Source: Streptomyces sp. ISL-10 (lineage in GTDB: Bacteria > Actinomycetota > Actinomycetes > Streptomycetales > Streptomycetaceae). Taken from it: a stretch of DNA of 64,000 bases. The first letter of the stretch is position 1, and every line of letters begins with the position of its first letter. The translations under genes were made by a program, and so were the position numbers. The notes beneath the pieces are model-generated. The model had not been told where the DNA came from, ran no database searches, and was given only the letters and a program-made list of their open reading frames with translations. The stretch spans positions 372,001 through 436,000 of the forward strand of contig NZ_JAGGOJ010000010.1 of the NCBI RefSeq assembly GCF_018614575.1. Reading direction: 5' to 3'. Positions 8,080 to 15,048 of this stretch are shown here, piece after piece.

Positions 8080-9753
8080 TCACGCCCCGTTCTGCTCCCA
8101 CGGCCAGCGGGCGTCGCGCCCGGCGTCCAGCAGCGGGATCATGCGGAACGCGGCGTCGGCCAGCCCACCGAGCGCGTGCCGGTTACCGGCGCCGGAGGGC
8201 ATCGCCGCCTCTCGGTATCCGGCCATGTTCCACATGTAGACGGGCACGTTCTTCGGGATCAGATCGTCGATCTGCGTCTCGCGCATGCCGCCGTAGCCGT
8301 GGCAGTTGGACGGCAGCCAGCCGGGCCGGGTCTGCTCGTCGGTGACGATGACGACCCGGTCGTGCCGGTCGAAGTGGCGCTTCACCGCGGACGGGATGTC
8401 CGTGCCGCCGATCTGACGGAACCGCTCGATCAGGCGCAGCACGCTGCCGCCCTTCGGCACGGCCAGCTCGTTCGACGTCTGCCCGAACTCCACGAGTGTC
8501 GGCGCCTGGGCGCGTATGGCGAGCGCCGACCCGAAGACAGCGGCCTGCTCGGCCAGGGTGATGTCGGACCGGTTCGGGGGCGAGTAGCTGTAGCCGGGGA
8601 ACATCGACGGCGAGCGGTCCACGAGGATCAGCGTCCGGCCCTTCAGCGCGGGCACGTTGGCGAGCGAGTGCGCGAGGGCCTGCTCGAGCGGGTGGCCCCA
8701 ACGCAGCGACGGCGCGGCCTTGTACGCGGCCCACCAGCGGAACGGGAACATGCGCGAAGCCCGCACCTGCTCCGCGTCGGCGAACCGCGCGCCGATCCGG
8801 ACCGCGACGTCGTCCGAGACGCCGGCCTCGTCAAAGTTCCGCAGGTTCCGGGCAAGCGCCATCAGCCCCATGGTCGGGATCACGGCCTCCCACGCGGCCT
8901 TGTCCATCGGACCCTGAAGCCAGCCGGCGAGCGCCTCCCACGTCATGCCTGCGTCGGCGATGTACTTCAGCTTCTGCGCGTCGGTCAGGCAATCGCGCCG
9001 GTCGCTCACCGGCAGGCCCGTCAGGAACGCCCGGTGCTGGAGCATCCGCAGCCGGGGCGGGATGTCCTCGTCGCGGCCGTGGCGGCGGTCGATGGCGTGT
9101 TTGAACAGTTCGCCCTGCCACGGCTTGTCGTCGGCCGGGGCGGCGTGCACCAGCTCGAGGACGTCGCCGAACCGGTAGCCCTTGGAGTCCGTGTCGTACT
9201 TGAGCATGGACCGCTCGGTGTAGAGGCGCTGCACGGCGTCGGCTATGCCGCGCTTCACCGGCTTGGGCAGCCGCCGCCCGTACCGGGCGGTCCAGTAGCC
9301 GAGCAGCTCGCCCGGCTCGTCGGGGCGCTGGAGTACGGAGGCGATGACGCTGCGGTTCGAGTACGGCACTGCGCCGTCGACCGCGGCCGGGCCGGGGATC
9401 CCCGCGGCGGTCTTGTCCGCCTCTAGCCGGGCGCGAACGAACTCGGCAGCGCCCACGATCGAGGCGGTGCGCATGTTGCCCTCACCGCGGAGCCAGCCGA
9501 GCAGGCCGGCGGTCCACGCGGGGTCGTCGACGGCGAGCCGGCGCACCAGCTGGGTGTACCGGTCGTCGCGATCGCCGCCCTTCTCGTAGAAGGTGTCAGT
9601 TCCGGACATGTTCGCGACGGCGAGCAGGAACAGCTCACTCTTCGCGTCGCGGAGGTGGCCGGTCGCACCCTCGCGGGTACGTGTCTGCTCCCCGGTCGTG
9701 GTCACGGGCGAGCTGGCCCGCGGGCGTGCGGTACGGGTGTTGAAGCGGGACAT
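8080..9753 (-). CDS. rsr: Ro60-like TROVE domain RNA-binding protein
   Basis: This 557-aa protein is a bacterial Ro60 ortholog (Rsr). Residues about 35-360 form the HEAT-like TROVE ring, opening with SELFLLAVANMSG and including RRLPKPVKRGIADAVQRLY. The C-terminal part is a von Willebrand A domain with a complete MIDAS: DRSPS (DxSxS), the threonine in GGTDIPSAV and the aspartate in VTDEQTRPGW. Rsr binds misfolded RNAs and Y RNAs and can dock them on exonucleases such as PNPase for decay. The ATG lies directly after a terminator hairpin whose 3' arm contains the GAGGGG ribosome-binding site. Two Y-RNA genes precede it on the same strand. No rtcB or other RNA-repair gene is adjacent. The identity is secure. 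Confidence 0.95.
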   Translation of the reverse strand: MSRFNTRTARPRASSPVTTTGEQTRTREGATGHLRDAKSELFLLAVANMSGTDTFYEKGGDRDDRYTQLVRRLAVDDPAWTAGLLGWLRGEGNMRTASIVGAAEFVRARLEADKTAAGIPGPAAVDGAVPYSNRSVIASVLQRPDEPGELLGYWTARYGRRLPKPVKRGIADAVQRLYTERSMLKYDTDSKGYRFGDVLELVHAAPADDKPWQGELFKHAIDRRHGRDEDIPPRLRMLQHRAFLTGLPVSDRRDCLTDAQKLKYIADAGMTWEALAGWLQGPMDKAAWEAVIPTMGLMALARNLRNFDEAGVSDDVAVRIGARFADAEQVRASRMFPFRWWAAYKAAPSLRWGHPLEQALAHSLANVPALKGRTLILVDRSPSMFPGYSYSPPNRSDITLAEQAAVFGSALAIRAQAPTLVEFGQTSNELAVPKGGSVLRLIERFRQIGGTDIPSAVKRHFDRHDRVVIVTDEQTRPGWLPSNCHGYGGMRETQIDDLIPKNVPVYMWNMAGYREAAMPSGAGNRHALGGLADAAFRMIPLLDAGRDARWPWEQNGA

Positions 9754-9754
9754 G

Positions 9755-9777
9755 AAAAATCCCCTCTCGCGGAGGGG
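9755..9777 (-). terminator. Terminator hairpin overlapping the rsr ribosome-binding site
   Basis: On the minus strand CCCCTC-CGCGA-GAGGGG is followed by ATTTTT and, one base later, by the rsr ATG. The 3' arm GAGGGG is also the only plausible Shine-Dalgarno sequence for rsr. The hairpin can thus end the Y-RNA transcript and, when read through, hide the ribosome-binding site. Confidence 0.75.
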
Positions 9778-9789
9778 AAGCTCAGCAGA

Positions 9790-9931
9790 GGGGTGCCCGA
9801 GATCAAGGTCGGTGGAGGAAACAAGGTGCTCTGCCGACTGAGCTACCGACACCGTGGCGTCGACCGGGACTCGAACCCGGGACCACCCCATTAACAGTGG
9901 AAGTATCCCCCGCCTGCGCACCGGGCACCCC
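9790..9931 (-). ncRNA. yrlA: Y RNA with tRNA-like module (YrlA type)
   Basis: This RNA of about 142 nt is closed by a perfect 10-bp stem, GGGGTGCCCG (9931-9922) with CGGGCACCCC (9799-9790). Next come GTGCGCAGG on the 5' side and CTTGATCT on the 3' side, which resemble the bulged Ro-binding helix of Y RNAs and recur in the neighbouring RNA. The inner part mimics a tRNA in permuted order. First is a T arm, CCGGG-TTCGAGT-CCCGG (9880-9864). Then comes an acceptor-like stem closed by a tetraloop, TCGACGC-CACG-GTGTCGG (9863-9846), followed by TA. Last is a D arm, GCTC-AGTCGGCA-GAGC (9843-9828). No anticodon arm can form; its place is taken by the Y stem. Known bacterial YrlA RNAs have this design and often lie next to rsr. 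Confidence 0.85.
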
Positions 9932-9940
9932 GATGCTGTG

Positions 9941-10011
9941 CCTCCCGAGATCAGAGTCGGCGTGCGGCGTGATTCATGAGAAGAAGTAGCCGCGGCCTGC
10001 GCACCGGGAGG
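9941..10011 (-). ncRNA. Short Y RNA, tandem partner of the tRNA-like Y RNA
   Basis: This RNA of about 71 nt is closed by CCTCCCG (10011-10005) with CGGGAGG (9947-9941); an outer ATGC/GCAT pairing at 10016-10013 and 9936-9933 may extend it. It shares the core GTGCGCAGG and TGATCT with the RNA immediately downstream, in the same positions relative to the closing stem. The three outermost base pairs differ in both strands between the two RNAs, so pairing is kept by compensatory change. Inside is a GCGGC/GCCGC hairpin with a pyrimidine-rich 20-nt loop starting TACTTC. There is no tRNA-like module. Nine nucleotides separate it from the next RNA, so both could come from one transcript. Confidence 0.75.
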
Positions 10012-10015
10012 TGCA

Positions 10016-10045
10016 TATGAAGTTGTGGACCCCACCGTAGGTCAA
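10016..10045 (-). promoter_or_regulatory. Promoter of the Y RNA / rsr unit
   Basis: On the minus strand TTGACC (10045-10040) and TTCATA (10021-10016) are 18 bp apart, a fair housekeeping-sigma promoter. Transcription would begin near 10010, at the 5' end of the short Y RNA. Confidence 0.55.
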
Positions 10046-10162
10046 CGCGCTGGTGGGCCCAAGCGGTTATTGCCGTTCGTCAGCTGAACGCGTACAGAAG
10101 GCGTCCAAGAACCCAGTCAGCGTGTCGCGCCGGCTCCGGGTCCCGTGGGTGATGCCTCAGGC

Positions 10163-10522
10163 TCAGGCGGCCACGGGGGCGAGCTTCGGGTCGGCTCCGA
10201 ACTTGTTCGCCTCGGCCTTGCCCTCGGACGCCAGGAAGACGAGCAGGATGATGCCGCCGACGAGCGGGATCGCCGAGATGAAGATCCACCAGCCGGAGCG
10301 GCCGGTGTCGTGCAGGCGGCGGACCGTGACCGCCAGCGTCGGCAGGAGCAGCGCGAGGGTGTAGATGGCGTAGATGATCGGGTACGTGCCGGCCGCCATG
10401 TCGATGCCCATGAGAACGAGGGCGATGATGATGTTGATGAGGGTGAACATCCAGTACTCCTTGCGGCGCGCACGCCCGCTGAAGCCCGCGTAGTTCTTGA
10501 GTACTGCCAGATACCAGCTCAC
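10163..10522 (-). CDS. DUF805 family membrane protein
   Basis: This 119-aa protein starts at GTG with GGAGG nine bases upstream. It opens with WYLAVLKNYAGFSGRARRKEYW, the diagnostic DUF805 segment, followed by three predicted membrane helices: TLINIIIALVLMGIDMA, IYAIYTLALLLPTLAVT and a C-terminal one. VRRLHDTGRSGWWIF is the conserved cytoplasmic loop between helices two and three. The short tail is hydrophilic. DUF805 proteins are small inner-membrane proteins of unknown role in many bacteria. It is a single gene, reading in the same direction as the Y RNA unit about 120 bp further on, but with no obvious connection. Confidence 0.88.
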   Translation of the reverse strand: MSWYLAVLKNYAGFSGRARRKEYWMFTLINIIIALVLMGIDMAAGTYPIIYAIYTLALLLPTLAVTVRRLHDTGRSGWWIFISAIPLVGGIILLVFLASEGKAEANKFGADPKLAPVAA

Positions 10523-10637
10523 TGAGATTCCTCCACCGCCCTTGTCAGGGACGCATCGATTTTTCGTCAAACATGCGGAAGGTAAAGGAAACATAAGTGC
10601 ACGTCAAGTGATCGTGAGGCCGAGACGAAACGTACAT

Positions 10638-11141
10638 CTACCTGCGGCTCAACCGTGTCCGTTCCGACGCCTGGACGGTCCGCAGCGGCGTCTGGGGGCC
10701 GGTGAAGGCCCCAAGCAGCCACCGGCGGTTAACGCCTGGTCGGTTTCGGACCCACTCGGCCGCCGGAGCCTGCCTCGCTCGTCGAGTTGATGCAGCGCGC
10801 GGGGTGGCGTCCGGGTAGCGGCGGTGGCTCTCGGTCATTCCTCCGGGGCGGGATGACGGAGCAGTGTGTGACGGTGCGGCGACGCCGGGCCGACATGAGC
10901 CCGCGGCCCATGCGTTGTGGTACACGCCGGCCGCGGAGGGTGGCTCGGGCTCGGGCACCGGTGACGCATCGGCCGGCGCTTCACGGCGCAGCGCCCCGAC
11001 GTCACGGCGCACCGCCTCTTTGCCGACTCCGAGTTCGGCGGCGATGGCGCGAGCGTTCCTGCACTGGCCGGCGAGGCGGCGCACCTGCCTGCGCCGGTCG
11101 GTGCGCGCCAGTGCGCCACTCTCGGCGGTGGTGTCGCTCAT
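10638..11141 (-). pseudogene. Degenerate helix-turn-helix protein
   Basis: The first 55 residues form a clear resolvase/sigma-like helix-turn-helix: RRRQVRRLAGQCRNARAIAA then LGVGKEAVRRDVGALR. Proteins of this type occur in Streptomyces, often near mobile elements. After a short Pro-rich linker the text passes directly to VYHNAWAAGSCRPGVAP-like sequence, which usually lies at the C-terminus, so an internal part appears deleted. The remaining 70 residues look out of frame. No ribosome-binding site stands before the ATG. A small intact DNA-binding protein cannot be excluded. Confidence 0.5.
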
Positions 11142-11295
11142 CGCGGCTCACCATCGCGCCGGTGGCGCGCCGACTTGAGGGCGGCGATGCCCCGGGCGAG
11201 CGTAAGGGCCGCGCTGAGCGGAAAGCGCGTGTGCCTTCGCCACCATCGCAGCGACCCTCATCTGCGATCACCGACCCACCACATGCGATGGCCCT

Positions 11296-12087
11296 TCAGG
11301 AAGGAAACAGGTCGGCCGTGGCGAATCCCGGATCCGCGGGCGCGTCGGAACGTACCTGACGGTCGGCTTTGGCAAGCCCCCGATAGGTCCAGCGGTAGCT
11401 GCCTCCGGTGGCCCTGACCACACTGTCGAGGGTCATGTCGGCATCGCGCCAAAGACTTTCGAGTGCACTGAAGTCGACTTTGGCCGTGCGTGCCTCGTAT
11501 CCGGCATCCTCCTTGGCCAGATCAACCCTGGCGAGCATCCCCTGCTGAACCGATGGCGTCCAGCTGGACACTCCCCCCTTGATGAAGGAGACGAACGCTT
11601 CGAGAGAATCGAAGACTTCCGACTCCAGCTCGCCGGGATTCGGTGCCGCATGCACGAGCGCCGAGAACAGTCGCTGACCGTCGGTGTGGCTGACACTGAC
11701 CTCGGTCACTCCTTCGGAATGGGCGACGTCAGCCTTCACGAGGGGAATCGTGTCCTTCAGGACGAAGGGCGCAACAGTCGCGATCAGCGGACGGTCCGCG
11801 TTCCTGTCCGTGATGTACACCGTCGGGACGGGCCGCGAAGACGAAAGATCGACTGCTCCACAGCGGTAGGCGCAGGAAACAGTGCGGATATTGATCAGCG
11901 GAGGAATCGGCCACAATGTCACCTGGTCGAGAACCAGAACACAGAAGGATGCCACCGACCAGCCGTTGAATACCTGCGGCTGCAACCAGGTGGCGGGAAG
12001 TCGTTCATTCAACTTGTCAGGACGCAGCCTGAAGTTGAAGATGAACCGTTCCAGGAGCTGGGCGGTGACGATCCTGGGGACAAACAC
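11296..12087 (-). CDS. DUF2071/acetoacetate-decarboxylase-fold-like protein
   Basis: This protein of about 263 aa starts at GTG, preceded by GGAGG nine bases upstream. The N-terminal half (FIFNFRLRPDKLNERLP and LINIRTVSCAYRCG) resembles the DUF2071/acetoacetate decarboxylase fold, in which a beta-barrel holds a small acid or lipid-like ligand. There is no signal peptide. I cannot point to a catalytic lysine, so enzymatic activity is uncertain. It follows the gene at 12117-12740 by 29 bp on the same strand; the two look like an operon. Both have noticeably lower G+C and weaker third-position bias than their neighbours, which suggests acquisition by transfer. Function is unknown. Confidence 0.6.
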   Translation of the reverse strand: MFVPRIVTAQLLERFIFNFRLRPDKLNERLPATWLQPQVFNGWSVASFCVLVLDQVTLWPIPPLINIRTVSCAYRCGAVDLSSSRPVPTVYITDRNADRPLIATVAPFVLKDTIPLVKADVAHSEGVTEVSVSHTDGQRLFSALVHAAPNPGELESEVFDSLEAFVSFIKGGVSSWTPSVQQGMLARVDLAKEDAGYEARTAKVDFSALESLWRDADMTLDSVVRATGGSYRWTYRGLAKADRQVRSDAPADPGFATADLFPS

Positions 12088-12116
12088 AGGGATCGACCTC
12101 CAAACGGGACACCCGC

Positions 12117-12740
12117 CTATACGGAAACAGTCGCGCTGACGGACTGGTCGGCGGCACCGGGCAGGCCTTCGACGGGGCCGAGCGTGTGTTTCTGCTGAAA
12201 CAGGACCACGGGCGGGCCGTCGTCGACACTTGCGTATGCCTCGTAGTTGGGGAACGCGTTGGTCGCTCCTCGAACGGACACCGTACGACCGATCGGATCG
12301 ATCGTGAAGAAGGCACTCAGGTCAGCGGCGGGGGCTCCCGGCGGTGCCAGGGGATTGATGGCAGCTCCGTCGTAGCTGAAGTTCACACAGAACTCGTTCG
12401 GATTGTCTATCACACCGCCCTGGGGGTCGGGGAAGGTGTTTCCGACATTGAAGTGATGGAACGACATCCCATCGGTGCCGGCGGTCTCCCTGGCCAGCAC
12501 CTCACCTGTCGCGCAGTCCAGCTTCAGGGATTCACCGCACTGATGGAAGTCCGTCTCCTCCGGTTGGTTCGCGAGGAAGCCGGACACGACGATTTCGGAC
12601 CGTGCGCGGAACCGTTGCTCATTGGGATCGGAACTGAAGTCCCGGCCGTCTCCGTGAAAGCAGTCGCCCATTGCCTCGATGACAGGCATGGGGATGAAGA
12701 AAGCGAGCCATATTGCGATCTTGTCGAACTGCGCGGGCAT
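12117..12740 (-). CDS. Uncharacterised protein, possibly DUF3238-like
   Basis: This 207-aa protein starts at ATG after AGGAGG. The opening IAIWLAFFIPMPVIEAMGD is hydrophobic but reads like the first strand of a DUF3238-type domain (AFIPM then FHGDGRDFS), not a classic signal peptide. Three cysteines (CFHGD, HQCGES, KLDCAT) and one near FCVNFSYDG may form disulfides. The C-terminal third (RTVSVRGATNAFPNYEAYAS) predicts beta strands with the pattern seen in DUF3238 proteins. It is upstream of and probably co-transcribed with the DUF2071-like gene, and shares its lower G+C content. I do not recognise an enzyme motif. Confidence 0.6.
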   Translation of the reverse strand: MPAQFDKIAIWLAFFIPMPVIEAMGDCFHGDGRDFSSDPNEQRFRARSEIVVSGFLANQPEETDFHQCGESLKLDCATGEVLARETAGTDGMSFHHFNVGNTFPDPQGGVIDNPNEFCVNFSYDGAAINPLAPPGAPAADLSAFFTIDPIGRTVSVRGATNAFPNYEAYASVDDGPPVVLFQQKHTLGPVEGLPGAADQSVSATVSV

Positions 12741-12996
12741 CTTCTCGACCCTCCTGCTCGATTCCGCCGACGCCCCCTTCACAGAGGACGAACCGGCGCG
12801 GCGTCACGGCGAGGCGTCACCGACAGCCGCGTGTCGTGAATGCTGCCGCAAGGTCTTGGCCAGGCGGTCTTGGCCAGGCTGCCCAGGGGAATTCCCCACC
12901 CTGATGGCTTTCACCAGCGTATCCCGGAGCTGTGCTCCTCGCACGACGGCCGGTACTGGGTACCGTCGCCCCCCGGCGAGCCGGGGGCGACCGGGC

Positions 12997-13131
12997 AAGG
13001 CTCTGGTCGCGGCGGAGGATCGCCCGCTGGATGCCTACGAGTTCCGCGCTCGGTTCGACGCCGAGCTCCTCGATGAGCCTGGTCCTGGTGCGCCGGTACA
13101 GCACGAGCGCCGCCGCCTGGCCGCCAGTCCG
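12997..13131 (-). pseudogene. SARP regulator fragment (BTAD domain end)
   Basis: The 45 residues from TGGQAAALVLYRRTRTRL to RAILRRDQSL, with IEELGVEPSAEL between, match the end of the bacterial transcriptional activation domain of AfsR/SARP regulators. An in-frame TGA lies five codons upstream, and the OmpR-type DNA-binding domain is absent. It is a relic of a once larger activator gene. Confidence 0.7.
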
Positions 13132-13567
13132 GTACGCGCATCAGCCGAGCCTGCGGCCGCTCCCGGAAGGGTTGGGTGCGCGGTACCCTCCCACAGTCGT
13201 GCGATGACCTGTCCGGGCCGACCCGAGGCGGGTTCGGCCTCGGAGAGCAACCAGGCCGCGCGCTTCAGCGGCGCGCTTCAGCGGCGCGACCCCATCCGGC
13301 CGGCTTCCCAGTTCCCCACAGCCTCACGCCGGGCGTTCAGCGTTTTCGGCGCACGTGGGCGTCGATCAGCACCCGTATTCCGTCACCCGACCGACCGCAT
13401 TTCGCCGGTGTGCCACTTCAACTCGGAGTGTCCCGTGTCAGCGGAGCAAACCACAACCGGAGAGCTGACCCTCGCCAGGATCGATGACACAGCGCTGCCC
13501 CACCGATCAGGAACGGACACGGAGGCGAGGTCGGCAACCATCCGGCGTACCCGATCGTCCTTCGGGT

Positions 13568-14562
13568 ATGCCGCACCCGAGCCCCGAACCGTCCCGAACT
13601 CCACCTGACTGGAAGCGCTTTGGCCTTGGCACCACCCCGGAGGACCCGGTCGGCTGCCGCGGCATCCACGTTCCAGGGCGACACCGGGTTCATGTCGGCG
13701 ATCTTCCAGGGCAATGCCCAGTTCGGGGCGGCGATCTTCCAGGACAGCACTCGGTTCGAGTCGGCGACCTTCGAGAGTGACGCCCGGTTCGAGCAGGCGG
13801 TTTTCGAGCGGTCGGTCACCCTGGGGCCGTTGGTGTGCGCCGGGCGGGTGAAGTTGTCCGGGGCGGTGTTCAGTGGCCCAGTGACCCTTTCGTTCGCCGC
13901 GCGCCGCCTGGACTGTCGGCGGACCCGCTGGTCGTCGACGGCTGAGTTGCGTCTGCGCTACGCCACGGTGGACTTCGCCCATGCGGTCTTCGAATACCCC
14001 CTCACCATCGCCGCGGAGGACAACCCCTTCGTTCTCCCCGACGGACGGCCGGTGGCAGAACAGGCTCTTGCCGAATCCCCCGCTGCCGCAGTGCGGTTGG
14101 CCTAGCTGCGTGGGGTTGACGCGGCCCATCTGGTCCTCGCCGACGTAGACCTGTCGGGGTGCCTGTTCGCCGGGACCGTGCATCTGGACCAGCTACGGCT
14201 GGAGGGCACCTGCTCCTTCGACAAGGTCCCGCCTGGCACACACTGGCGGCGCCGGCGCCGGCGCCCGGTACGGTTCACCCAGCGCCGTACCCTGGCCGAA
14301 GAACACCACTGGCGTGCGAACCAGTCGGCAGCAGTCCGGGACTGGAACGTGGCGGTGCTCGGCGCCGGACAGGTCGGACCGGCACAGTTGGCACCGGTGT
14401 ACCGGGCGCTGCGCAAGTCGTTCGAGGACGGCAAGAACGAGCCTGGGGTCTGCGGATTTCTACTACGTCGAGATGGAGATGCGCCGCCGGCACGTACATC
14501 GAGATGGCGTCACGCGTGGCCGAGTCCGTCCTTCTGGGTCTGGCGGTTCTGCCTGTCCGTAA
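13568..14562 (+). pseudogene. Broken pentapeptide-repeat protein
   Basis: Three frames hold pieces of one Streptomyces-type pentapeptide-repeat protein. The first (from about 13568) gives PDWKRFGLG and DPVGCRGIHVPG, the known N-terminal zone. The frame then changes, and from about 13668 come the repeats: FQGDTGFMSAIFQGNAQFG and onward through AIFQDSTRFESATF. That frame is stopped by TAG at 14103-14105 but continues with VDLSGCLFAGTVHLDQL and YRALRKSFEDGKNEPG. Another shift at about 14450 is needed to read ADFYYVEMEMRRRHV, the normal next segment. Two frameshifts, an internal deletion and a stop codon make the gene non-functional. Confidence 0.8.
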
Positions 14563-15048
14563 GCGCGTCAAACGCTGAAGAACCAGCGCTCCCACCTCCA
14601 GGAGTTCGGCAGAACGCCGCAGCCACCGGACACTGAAACAACAGGTGCGCCCGAGCCGCTGTGAGCCGCCGTACGGAAGAGTTCAGTGCCCGGGTCGCAG
14701 CCCCGCCCACTGAAATCTTTCGTGCGGCCCGACAAGCTGGTGAGTGTGACGCCGACCGACCACCGGACTCGGCGCACTGCTCCTGTGAGCTCCTGGGAAT
14801 GTTCGGTGGCAAGCCGGTCGGTTGCCTGGAAGGTCGTCGGTGTGCCGCTCCACGGTGAGCGAGTGGCTACCTGCGGTGGCCTTCTTCTCGCACCGTGGAG
14901 CGGCACACGGAGGCTCCGCCGCCCCGCAGCGGTGTTCGGGCCGCTCAGCGGAACAGGCAGCGGCTGCGGGATCGGCCCTGGAGTGGTACGAAAGAGACCG
15001 TTGGAAGCGCACGTGGTGCCCTGCGGTCGTAGGTCGGAGGTGCCGTCC
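14563..15048. other. Intergenic region with a long inverted repeat
   Basis: No gene is supported here. The only notable element is a perfect 18-bp inverted repeat, listed separately. Confidence 0.5.
14840..14908. repeat. Perfect 18-bp inverted repeat with 33-nt loop
   Basis: GTGTGCCGCTCCACGGTG (14840-14857) is exactly complementary to CACCGTGGAGCGGCACAC (14891-14908). After a 2-nt bulge the stem can continue with CGAG/CTCG. No T-run follows. It could be a strong terminator-like hairpin, a small mobile-element relic, or a recombination site. Confidence 0.7.

Noticed and set aside
9828..9880. A tRNA gene or two split tRNA halves on the minus strand
   Set aside because: T and D arms are perfect, but they stand in reversed order and no anticodon stem-loop forms. 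The flanking long helix and the neighbouring rsr gene fit a Y RNA with a tRNA-like module better than a tRNA or a permuted tRNA gene.
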